DNA of 64,000 bases. Origin: an uncultured Tenacibaculum sp. (GTDB lineage Bacteria > Bacteroidota > Bacteroidia > Flavobacteriales > Flavobacteriaceae). The stretch lies in contig CANLMR010000002.1 in assembly GCA_947492185.1 (NCBI GenBank), positions 1 to 64,000 on the forward strand, written 5' to 3'. A program made the translations under genes and the position numbers. This document shows positions 43,925-51,736 of the stretch, piece by piece (positions within the stretch are counted from its first letter, which is position 1; each line of letters begins with the position of its first letter). The notes beneath the pieces are model-generated. The model was given only the letters and a program-made list of their open reading frames with translations. It made no database searches and was not told the DNA's origin.

Positions 43925-45388
43925 ATGATATATACTGAAGTTAAAACCTTAGGAGATTTAAAGAAATCTGGATATAAATCGGTTTCTATTAAAGATGAAT
44001 TAAGAAATAATTTAATTCAAAAATTAAAGAACCAAGAAACTGTTTTTGAAGGAGTATGGGGTTATGAAAACTCAGTTATTCCTGAATTAGAAAGAGCAAT
44101 TTTATCAAGGCACAACATAAATTTACTTGGACTTAGAGGACAAGCCAAAACAAGATTAGCACGCTTAATGGTGACATTGCTTAATGAATATATTCCAGTT
44201 GTAGAAGGTTCTGAAATTAACGATGATCCGTTAAAACCTTTATCTCGTTTTGCAATAGAATTAATAAAAGAAAAAGGAGATGATACTCCGATAACTTGGT
44301 TGCATAGAGAAGATCGTTTCTTTGAAAAATTAGCAACACCAGATGTTACTGTTGCCGACTTAATTGGGGATGTAGACCCAATTAAAGCGATGAATTTAAA
44401 GTTAAATTATGCTGATGATAGAGTAATTCATTTCGGAATGATTCCAAGAGCAAACCGTTGCATATTTGTAATCAATGAAATTCCTGATTTACAAGCAAGA
44501 ATTCAGGTTTCTCTTTTCAATATACTACAAGAAGGAGACATTCAAATCCGTGGTTTTAAATTACGTTTACCATTAGATATTCAATTTGTATTTACAGCGA
44601 ATCCTGAGGATTATACTAATAGAGGAAGCATTGTTACACCTTTAAAAGATAGAATTGGGTCCCAAATCTTAACACATTATCCGAAATCAATAGATATTGC
44701 GGAAAAAATAACAGAACAAGAAGCAAATACATTAGAGAATCAAAATAATACCGTACATGTTCCTAAATTAGCAAAGCGCTTAGTAGAACAAATTAGTTTT
44801 GAAGCTCGAGAGAGTGAATATGTAGATGTAAAAAGTGGTGTAAGTGCACGTATGAGTATTTCTGTTTTAGAAAATTTAATTAGTACAGCAGAACGTAGAA
44901 GTTTTTTAACAGAAGATGAAAATACAACAGTACGCTTATTAGATTTTTTCGGAACAATTCCAGCTATTACAGGAAAAATAGAATTGGTTTATGAAGGAGA
45001 ACAGGAAGGGGCAGATTTTGTAGCTCAGAGTTTAATTAGTAATGCAGTTAAAACATTATTCTTAGAATTATTTCCAGAAATAAAAAAATTAAAGAAAGAA
45101 GATGAGAAAACTCCATATGATGAAATAGCACAATGGTTTTATTCAAGTGAAGGCATTGAATTATTAGATGATATGGACGATTCGTATTTTAAGGCTCAAT
45201 TAGATATTATAGAGCCTTTAAATGATTTAATACATAAGTATCAATCAAATTATGCTAAGGAAGATATAAACTTCTTGAAAGAATTTGTTTTATGGGCACT
45301 TTCAGAATTTAAAATATTGAATAAAAAACGCTTTACAAAAGGCTTTCAGTTTAATGATTCTTTAGCGAATTATATAAGAGGGATTTAA
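43925..45388 (+). CDS. AAA+ ATPase of the ChlI/MoxR-like type
   Basis: A 487-residue ATPase. Walker A is GLRGQAKT (~residue 62). Walker B reads CIFVINEIPDL (Asn where Asp is usual). Sensor 1 is FTANPEDYTNRGSIVTPL, with an arginine-finger region KDRIGSQI. It has a helical lid and C-terminal helical region. It resembles the ATPase often annotated as 'magnesium chelatase' in Bacteroidota, but no other pigment-synthesis genes are near. Probably a remodelling ATPase with the VWA protein; the role next to the secretion genes is unknown. Confidence 0.85.
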   Translation: MIYTEVKTLGDLKKSGYKSVSIKDELRNNLIQKLKNQETVFEGVWGYENSVIPELERAILSRHNINLLGLRGQAKTRLARLMVTLLNEYIPVVEGSEINDDPLKPLSRFAIELIKEKGDDTPITWLHREDRFFEKLATPDVTVADLIGDVDPIKAMNLKLNYADDRVIHFGMIPRANRCIFVINEIPDLQARIQVSLFNILQEGDIQIRGFKLRLPLDIQFVFTANPEDYTNRGSIVTPLKDRIGSQILTHYPKSIDIAEKITEQEANTLENQNNTVHVPKLAKRLVEQISFEARESEYVDVKSGVSARMSISVLENLISTAERRSFLTEDENTTVRLLDFFGTIPAITGKIELVYEGEQEGADFVAQSLISNAVKTLFLELFPEIKKLKKEDEKTPYDEIAQWFYSSEGIELLDDMDDSYFKAQLDIIEPLNDLIHKYQSNYAKEDINFLKEFVLWALSEFKILNKKRFTKGFQFNDSLANYIRGI

Positions 45389-45394
45389 TAAAAT

Positions 45395-45871
45395 TTGATT
45401 TTGTTGTATATATTTTTAATCGTATTACTAGGTGTTCTTTACCAAGACATAAAAGAACGAAAAGTCTATGTATGGCTGTTGTTAACTGCAATAGTTTTAA
45501 ATGCATACTTATATTATCAGGAAACAGTTCAGCAACTATTTCTGTTGCACGTATCCATTAATCTAGTTTTAATTTTAATACTGATGCTAATTTTATTCTT
45601 GTATACTAAGTTTAAAATGAAAATGAATTTCTTCAAAGCTCTAGGTTTAGGAGATGTTTTGTTTTTTCTAGTCTTTGCAGTTGGTTTTCCTGTCGAAACA
45701 TTTTTATTATTCTTTATCTGTTCTTTAATTTTTGCATTAATTCTATTCGTTTTTATAAAGTCAAACCTCCAACATAAAACAGTTCCATTGGCTGGTTTTC
45801 AAGCCTTGTTTTTGTTTTTAATTTTATTCATAAATTTGGCGTTCGATATAGTGAACCTATATACTATTTAA
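45395..45871 (+). CDS. prepilin peptidase (A24 family)
   Basis: A 158-residue membrane protein with about six hydrophobic segments. It has the two aspartates of A24 peptidases: YQDIKERKVYVW (~19) and the GxGD-type motif GLGDVLFF (~86-93). The N-terminal methylase domain of PilD/GspO is absent, as in CpaA-like forms. It should cleave the pseudopilins encoded downstream. The start is TTG at 45395; no ATG lies near. It ends directly at the gspE start (45872). Confidence 0.85.
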   Translation: MILLYIFLIVLLGVLYQDIKERKVYVWLLLTAIVLNAYLYYQETVQQLFLLHVSINLVLILILMLILFLYTKFKMKMNFFKALGLGDVLFFLVFAVGFPVETFLLFFICSLIFALILFVFIKSNLQHKTVPLAGFQALFLFLILFINLAFDIVNLYTI

Positions 45872-47281
45872 ATGAAAGAGGAAAATTTTGATATTTCTAC
45901 AGATTTAGTACAACTAATTCCTTCACAATTAGCGTATCAGTATAGAATTATACCTGTTGCAAACAATAATCAAGTTGTTTCTTTGTTGACTGATAATCAG
46001 AATATTAGCGAACTAAAGAATGAGCTTGAAATTGTACTTGGAAATTCAGTAGAACTTAAAAATGAGAAAGAAGAAATTATAAATAAGTTCTTACTTTCAA
46101 ACTACAGAAAAAGAAACAAAAGCAGAAGTACCTTAAGTTATTCAGATGATTTTTTACTAAATATTATTCATGAAGCGAAAGAAATAGGAAGTAGTGATAT
46201 TCATTTTGAAGCTTTTGAAGAACAGAATAAAGTGCGTTTTAGAATCGATGGGAAATTAATTGAGAAGTATTTAATTTCTTTGAGTGAATATCCTAAAATT
46301 ATTAACCGACTTAAAATTATGTCGGGAATGGATATTTCTGAGAAAAGACTTCCACAAGATGGTAGGATTAATATTTCTACTGCTAGTGAGGATTTTGATA
46401 TCAGAGTTTCGTCTTTGCCTACATTACACGGAGAAAAACTAGTTCTTCGTATTTTATCTAAGAATAATGTTGCCATTCAGTTAGAGAAGTTAGGTTTTAA
46501 TGTGGAAGAATTACGTAAGTATAAGAAAGCTGTAAAAAAGCCTAATGGAATCATATTGATTTCTGGTCCTACTGGATCTGGAAAAACAACAACTTTATAC
46601 GCTACATTAAAAGAACTAAATAAAGAAGATACCAATATTCTTACTATTGAGGATCCAATTGAATATACTCTTGAAGGTGTAAATCAAGTTCAGTTAAAGG
46701 AAGATATTGGCTTAGATTTTGCTAGCACATTAAGAACTTTTCTACGTCAAGATCCAGATGTAATTATGGTTGGAGAAATTAGAGATGTTGCTACAGCAAA
46801 TATGGCAATTAGAGCTGCGTTAACTGGGCATTTAGTTTTATCAACTATTCATACCAATTCCGCTTGGGGAACCATTTCTAGATTAATAGATATGGGAGTT
46901 CCTTCTTTTTTAATAGCAAGTACATTAAATGTTAGTGTAGCGCAACGTTTAGTAAGAAAACTTTGTGATAATTGTAAAATACAAGTCGCAACAGAATTAG
47001 ATGATGTTCCTGATAATCTTTATAAAGAAGGGCTTATTAAAAAACATTATAAAGCTGTAGGTTGTGAAAGTTGTTATCAAACAGGATATAAAGGAAGAAA
47101 AGCAATTTATGAAATTATTCCTGTAACTAAACCTATTGAAAAAGCTATAAAAAAAGAAGAATTAGAAATTGAAAATCATTTATCTGAAAACAATATAAAA
47201 ACATTAAAAGATAATGCAATTCAATTAATTAAAGATGGAATTACTTCTGTTGATGAAGTGTACTCTTTATTAATATCATAA
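45872..47281 (+). CDS. gspE: GspE/PilB-type secretion ATPase
   Basis: A 469-residue assembly ATPase. An N-terminal MshEN/GspE-N-like part precedes the ATPase core: the N2 region SSDIHFEAFEEQNKVRFRID, Walker A GPTGSGKT (232-239), the Asp box TIEDPIEYTLEGVNQVQ, Walker B VIMVGEIRD, and the His box ALTGHLVLSTIHTN. The C-terminal zinc module CDNC...CESC (~365-395) is the tetra-cysteine of GspE/PilB. It powers pseudopilus assembly in the cytosol. Confidence 0.95.
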   Translation: MKEENFDISTDLVQLIPSQLAYQYRIIPVANNNQVVSLLTDNQNISELKNELEIVLGNSVELKNEKEEIINKFLLSNYRKRNKSRSTLSYSDDFLLNIIHEAKEIGSSDIHFEAFEEQNKVRFRIDGKLIEKYLISLSEYPKIINRLKIMSGMDISEKRLPQDGRINISTASEDFDIRVSSLPTLHGEKLVLRILSKNNVAIQLEKLGFNVEELRKYKKAVKKPNGIILISGPTGSGKTTTLYATLKELNKEDTNILTIEDPIEYTLEGVNQVQLKEDIGLDFASTLRTFLRQDPDVIMVGEIRDVATANMAIRAALTGHLVLSTIHTNSAWGTISRLIDMGVPSFLIASTLNVSVAQRLVRKLCDNCKIQVATELDDVPDNLYKEGLIKKHYKAVGCESCYQTGYKGRKAIYEIIPVTKPIEKAIKKEELEIENHLSENNIKTLKDNAIQLIKDGITSVDEVYSLLIS

Positions 47282-47284
47282 GCT

Positions 47285-47734
47285 ATGAACAAACAAAGAA
47301 AAACATATATTTTGTTAGCTGCAGTAGTTGTAATCTGGAGTTTTGTTGGTTTTCAATTTTTAGGGTATTTAGAATCAGATAATGAAGTCTTATCTAATGT
47401 TGATTACAAAAAATTTGTACCAAAAGAAGCTAAAAAGAAAGAATTATATAAAGTAACTACTCATGCTAGAGATCCTTTTTTAGGGAAATATAATCGACCT
47501 AAAAACAAAGTGAAATTTGTACCAAAAAAGAAAAAAGATTCTGTTGCTTTTCCTCAAATTAGATATAAAGGAACTATAAATAATAATGGAAAATTACTAT
47601 TTATTATTGCGATTAATGGAGCACAACACATAGTAAAATTGAATCAAACGATTAATGAATTACAAGTAGTTTCAGGGAATACAAAAGAAGTTAAGATTAA
47701 GTGCAAAGGAGAAGTTAAAACATTTTCAAAATAA
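47285..47734 (+). CDS. GspC/PilP-like inner-membrane protein
   Basis: A 149-residue protein with one N-terminal membrane span (~8-28). The motif HARDPFLGKY (~60) and the short beta-rich C-terminal domain (~95-149) resemble the HR domain of GspC and the core of PilP, which link the inner-membrane platform to the secretin. Position between gspE and the pseudopilins fits. There is no PDZ domain. Confidence 0.7.
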   Translation: MNKQRKTYILLAAVVVIWSFVGFQFLGYLESDNEVLSNVDYKKFVPKEAKKKELYKVTTHARDPFLGKYNRPKNKVKFVPKKKKDSVAFPQIRYKGTINNNGKLLFIIAINGAQHIVKLNQTINELQVVSGNTKEVKIKCKGEVKTFSK

Positions 47735-47738
47735 GTAA

Positions 47739-48992
47739 ATGTTTGGGTGGAATAAAAAGATAAAAGCAGGAGCATTACAGTATGTTTTAGTAGTTTCAAT
47801 TATTATCTTAATTGTTTTATTATCATTTATACTTTTACTTCAATTGCAGCAGAAAGTTGCTATTAAAAATAATTTATACAAAGAAGCCATTTTAAATACA
47901 ACAAACGGATTCAATTATATTTCTAATATCAAACTTTCAGATAATTCAGATACAAAGCTTAAGTTTTCTAATAATCCTAAAGAAGAGACAAGCATTTCTA
48001 AAAGTGTATGGGGAGTTTTTGATCTCGTTAAAGTTAATTCTAAAGTAAATAAGGAAGTGTTTGAAAAAGTTGGACTAGTTGGTAACCTTATTTCAAATAA
48101 AAAAGCAATTTATTTAACCGATAATAATACACCTCTTGTTGTTGTTGGAAACACTAAAATAACAGGAACAGCATATTTACCTATAAGAGGAATTAAAAGA
48201 GGTAATATCAGCGGACATTCTTTTTATGGAAATGCGTTAGTGAACGGATCAACAAGAATAAGTACTTCTAGTTTACCTATAAATTCAAGGGTTAAAAAAT
48301 TAAATTCTGTGCAGAACACAATTTTAGGAGGTAATTTAAAACAAATTGAATTAAAAAACGGCGACAATATAGTTCAATCATTTACATCGGAAACGTTGAT
48401 TTATAAAGATTACCAAAGAATTAAGTTACAGGATATTTCATTAAAAGGTAATATTGTAATACAATCATTAAGTAAAATAGTTGTTACTAGAGAAACAGAT
48501 TTAGAAGATGTCATTTTAATTGCCCCAGAGATTGAAATTGAATCGGGAGTAAGAGCTAGTTTTCAGGCTTTTGCTACTAAAAGTATATACATCAATAAAA
48601 ATGTAAATTTAGCCTATCCATCATATTTAGTATTACCTTACAAATCAAGTAAAATTGAAGATAAACATGGAGTGTTTGTAGAAGAAGGTACTATACTTAA
48701 AGGAGGGATTTGTTTTTTGCATGAAAATTCTAAGGAACGAAATTTAGATCCTCAAATAAAGATAGATACAAATGCTAAGATTGTAGGTGAAGTAATTTGC
48801 CAAGGCAATACTGAACTTTTAGGAACAGTTATAGGAGAAGTATATACTAATAACTTTATAACCAAACAATCAGGTACACGGTATGTAAATCATTTGTATA
48901 ACGGAGTTATAAATGTTAGAGAATTACCAAATGAATTTGTAGGAGTAAATGGCGATTCTAATATAAAAGGAGTTTCTAAATGGTTATATTAA
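47739..48992 (+). CDS. large minor pseudopilin-like protein (GspK position)
   Basis: A 417-residue protein. It opens with a pseudopilin-like N terminus: a basic region, a possible cleavage site KA|GALQYVLVVS, and a 20-residue hydrophobic helix. Position 5, normally Glu in pilins, is Tyr, as in GspK, the tip pseudopilin that lacks Glu5. The rest (~60-417) is not the usual GspK domain; it is beta-rich with repeated short Gly/Asn/Ile turns, like a bactofilin or right-handed beta-helix. It overlaps the next pseudopilin gene by 13 bases. Assignment as a GspK counterpart is inference from order and motif. Confidence 0.6.
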   Translation: MFGWNKKIKAGALQYVLVVSIIILIVLLSFILLLQLQQKVAIKNNLYKEAILNTTNGFNYISNIKLSDNSDTKLKFSNNPKEETSISKSVWGVFDLVKVNSKVNKEVFEKVGLVGNLISNKKAIYLTDNNTPLVVVGNTKITGTAYLPIRGIKRGNISGHSFYGNALVNGSTRISTSSLPINSRVKKLNSVQNTILGGNLKQIELKNGDNIVQSFTSETLIYKDYQRIKLQDISLKGNIVIQSLSKIVVTRETDLEDVILIAPEIEIESGVRASFQAFATKSIYINKNVNLAYPSYLVLPYKSSKIEDKHGVFVEEGTILKGGICFLHENSKERNLDPQIKIDTNAKIVGEVICQGNTELLGTVIGEVYTNNFITKQSGTRYVNHLYNGVINVRELPNEFVGVNGDSNIKGVSKWLY

Positions 48993-49315
48993 AGAAAATA
49001 AAAGCCTCTTCATTAAATGAAGTTTTGGTGGCCACTACAATTATTGTGGTTGTATTTGGTATAGCCATGTCTATATTGAGTAATTTGTTGAGAAACATTA
49101 GTTTACGAAACCAGTACGAGCAAAATACTGTTTTAAACGAACTGATGTACCAATATCAAAATAAAAAACTTAATATACCCTATACATTAAGTGATGGTAA
49201 ATATAAAGTAGAAGTTGTTCAAGAAAAGAGTCAAACTAACAAATGGGTGAGCTTTGAAATAACATCTAAAAGAACCAACAAAAAACTGATTAAAAAGCTT
49301 ATAGCGAATGAATAA
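48980..49315 (+). CDS. minor pseudopilin (GspI-like)
   Basis: A 111-residue protein with a prepilin N terminus: KA|SSLNEVLVATTIIVVVF, Glu at position 5. A short globular domain follows (~35-111). Position and size suit GspI or GspH. It overlaps both neighbours by a few bases. Confidence 0.75.
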   Translation: MVILKKIKASSLNEVLVATTIIVVVFGIAMSILSNLLRNISLRNQYEQNTVLNELMYQYQNKKLNIPYTLSDGKYKVEVVQEKSQTNKWVSFEITSKRTNKKLIKKLIANE

Positions 49316-49757
49316 AGTAAAAGCATTTACATTAACTGAGTTGATTGTGGTAATGATTATTTTTACAATTGTCATTTCATTGGCTTTTATGGCATTATCT
49401 ATGGTAAAAAGACAAGTTGGACATATTCAAAAAAGAACTGTCGCAAAAGAAGAATTAATAGGTTTAGAAAAAGTGTTGAATAAAGATTTTAATACTTATG
49501 GATTAGCTGATTTTAGTGGAAATAACCTAAGCTTTAAAAGTCCAATTGATTCTGTGAACTACGTATTTGAAGAAGGTTTTTTACTCAGAAATAGAGATAC
49601 AATTAAAATTTCAATAAGTAATTTGACTTTTTTTCTTGATGGAAATAATGTGAAAAAAGGGAACGTAGATGCGATAAAATTTATATCAACCGAATTAAAT
49701 AATAGAGCAACTTTTATATACACAATAAAAGACGCTGCATTTTATCTAAACGATTAA
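49308..49757 (+). CDS. minor pseudopilin (GspJ-like)
   Basis: A 149-residue protein with the clear prepilin sequence KA|FTLTELIVVMIIFTIVI (Glu5 present), followed by a ~115-residue globular part. The length and the place after the GspI-like gene fit GspJ. It ends 2 bp before gspF. Confidence 0.8.
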   Translation: MNKVKAFTLTELIVVMIIFTIVISLAFMALSMVKRQVGHIQKRTVAKEELIGLEKVLNKDFNTYGLADFSGNNLSFKSPIDSVNYVFEEGFLLRNRDTIKISISNLTFFLDGNNVKKGNVDAIKFISTELNNRATFIYTIKDAAFYLND

Positions 49758-49759
49758 TT

Positions 49760-50887
49760 ATGGGATTTGAAATAAAAAATATAAATAAATCTGATACTAA
49801 AGAAGGTTTCGATATAGATGCACTTTTAAAAAAGGAAATCAAATTATTTGGTTCGTCGTTTTCAAATAAAAAGAAAGAAGCATTTTATACAGAATTACAT
49901 GTATTACTTCATGCGGGTTTAGAATTAAAAGATGCGTTAGATTTAATTGCTAAAGAACAAAAAAAAGAAGAAGATGAACGTTTGTTTAATAGTATTATTA
50001 ATGGTTTAATTTCGGGTAAAAACTTTTCTGAAGCTTTAAAAGAACAAAACCGTTTTTCTGATTATGAATATTATTCTGTTCAAATAGGAGAGAGAACAGG
50101 TACATTAACTAAAGTTATTGAAGAACTGGGTAATTTCTTTAAACGAAAAAACGAACAAAGAAGAACCGTTATAGGTGCATTATCCTATCCTTTAATTATT
50201 ATGTTTACTGCGTTAATAGCAGTTGTGTTTATGATGCAGTTTGTAGTTCCTATGTTTGCCGAGATTTTCAAACAGAATAAAGTTGATCTTCCTTGGATTA
50301 CCAGTAAAATTATAGATACTTCAAATTTCTTTAGAGATTATTATTGGATATTTTTAGTACTAATAGTAGCTATTATAGTTCTACAAAGACTGGTAAAAGA
50401 AAAATTATGGTATAAGAAAATGTCTTCATCTGTACTGCTTAAAATTCCTTTTGTAGGTGAGTTTTTTAGAAAAGTAAAAATAGCTCAGTTTACTCAGGCA
50501 ATTTCTTTGTTAATTGGAGCAAAGGTACCGTTATTGAATGGTATTCAATTAACTCAAAAGATGATTTCATTTTATCCATTACAAAACGCGCTCACTAAAA
50601 TCGAATCAGATATTTTATTGGGTAAATCCTTATCTGAGAGTATGAGTGTCCATAAAGTTTTCGATTCTAAAATGAGTTCACTAATTAAAGTTGCTGAAGA
50701 AACTAATCAAAACCAAATTATTTTTGAACGGTTAACAGAGCAATACAATAAAGAGATTGAGTATAAATCAAAAATGTTGAGTTCTGTACTAGAACCCGTA
50801 ATTATTTTGTTTTTAGGAGTAATTGTGGCAACAATTTTAATTGCGATGTATATACCAATGTTTAACTTGAGTACAGTTATTGGTTAA
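49760..50887 (+). CDS. gspF: GspF/PilC-type platform protein
   Basis: A 375-residue inner-membrane protein with two T2SS-F repeats (~40-160 and ~240-360) and three membrane spans. Typical patterns: FYTELHVLLHAGLELKDALD, YYSVQIGERTGTL, and IKVAEETNQNQIIFERL. It forms the platform that couples GspE to the pseudopilus. It converges on gspG, with a 4-base overlap at the stop codons. Confidence 0.93.
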   Translation: MGFEIKNINKSDTKEGFDIDALLKKEIKLFGSSFSNKKKEAFYTELHVLLHAGLELKDALDLIAKEQKKEEDERLFNSIINGLISGKNFSEALKEQNRFSDYEYYSVQIGERTGTLTKVIEELGNFFKRKNEQRRTVIGALSYPLIIMFTALIAVVFMMQFVVPMFAEIFKQNKVDLPWITSKIIDTSNFFRDYYWIFLVLIVAIIVLQRLVKEKLWYKKMSSSVLLKIPFVGEFFRKVKIAQFTQAISLLIGAKVPLLNGIQLTQKMISFYPLQNALTKIESDILLGKSLSESMSVHKVFDSKMSSLIKVAEETNQNQIIFERLTEQYNKEIEYKSKMLSSVLEPVIILFLGVIVATILIAMYIPMFNLSTVIG

Positions 50888-51297
50888 TCTTTAACAACTT
50901 CTTTTAGCTTTTTATCCTGGTCAATTTCCCATACATTTAAGGTGCCATCTCCATCAAAATCACTAACTGCAGTTGCTCTAGCTTTAAATGAGTTAGCAGA
51001 AGCTTCTATAATTTCATAGTTATAAAAAGCAGATCCACCATTGTTAACATTAACAGGAGATTCAAAGTCAATATCATTTAAACTATTAGAATATTTTGAA
51101 TTTAGATAGTAATAATCACGTTGTAATCCATATAAATGACCAAGTTGAATTTTTGCTTCTGTTGTTTTAGCTTTAGTAACTTGTTTCATTAAAGAAGGCA
51201 TAGCAATTAATACCAAAATACCAATAATAACCATTACTACTAATAGTTCCTGAAGATTAAAGGCATCTACTTTTTTATTTAAAACTTTCAATTTCAT
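50884..51297 (-). CDS. gspG: major pseudopilin GspG-like protein
   Basis: A 137-residue pseudopilin. The N-terminal sequence DA|FNLQELLVVMVIIGILVLIA has Glu5 and the typical helix. It is followed by the GspG-like continuation MPSLMKQVTKAKTTEAKIQL and a globular domain with a possible calcium-loop-like stretch VSDFDGDGTLNVWEID near the C terminus. It is encoded on the opposite strand to the rest of the locus, with its own likely promoter. Separate expression suits the most abundant pseudopilin. Confidence 0.85.
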   Translation of the reverse strand: MKLKVLNKKVDAFNLQELLVVMVIIGILVLIAMPSLMKQVTKAKTTEAKIQLGHLYGLQRDYYYLNSKYSNSLNDIDFESPVNVNNGGSAFYNYEIIEASANSFKARATAVSDFDGDGTLNVWEIDQDKKLKEVVKD

Positions 51298-51323
51298 GTC
51301 AATATCATTTATTTTCTTGTCTG

Positions 51324-51331
51324 CAAAATTA
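51324..51331 (-). promoter_or_regulatory. gspG -7 element
   Basis: TAATTTTG on the minus strand, 26 bases before the gspG ATG. No clear TTG partner. A near-match on the plus strand (TACTTTTA, 51351-51358) could serve the divergent lipoprotein-secretin genes. Confidence 0.4.
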
Positions 51332-51382
51332 TAAAAAAGAAATTATTTTATACTTTTACACCCATTTTTAATTTATCTATAT

Positions 51383-51736
51383 ATGAAAAAGATTTTGATG
51401 GTAATGTTATTATTAACATTACTTATTGGTTGTGAAGCAATTTTTGTAGATAATATATCTGATGATAAAGTTGAGATATTAGCTCCAGTAAATGGAACAG
51501 TAATGGATGCGGGAACTGTTACTTTTTCATGGAAAAATATAGAAGGAGCTGATCAATATCAAGTTAGAATTGCTAAACCTAATTTTTTAAATGCTACACA
51601 AATAGTTGCCGATACATTGGTAACAAAAACTTCTTTTTCGAACGTACTAGAGGCAGGTGAATATGAATGGATGATTTATGGAGTAAATTCTGAATACCAA
51701 TCAATGGAAGAGATCTATACATTAACTTTAAACTAA
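51383..51736 (+). CDS. small FnIII-like lipoprotein before the secretin gene
   Basis: A 117-residue predicted lipoprotein: a signal segment with lipobox LIGC, Cys17. A single fibronectin-III-like domain (~30-117) has the pattern VTFSWKNIEGADQYQVRI. It stops exactly where the secretin frame begins. A small outer-membrane lipoprotein next to a secretin gene suggests a pilotin or secretin-associated role; this is inference from position only. Confidence 0.8.
   Translation: MKKILMVMLLLTLLIGCEAIFVDNISDDKVEILAPVNGTVMDAGTVTFSWKNIEGADQYQVRIAKPNFLNATQIVADTLVTKTSFSNVLEAGEYEWMIYGVNSEYQSMEEIYTLTLN

Noticed and set aside
43925..45388. True magnesium chelatase subunit for pigment synthesis
   Set aside because: No tetrapyrrole genes or large ChlH-type subunit are nearby; the pair fits the broader MoxR/VWA-like ATPase group.
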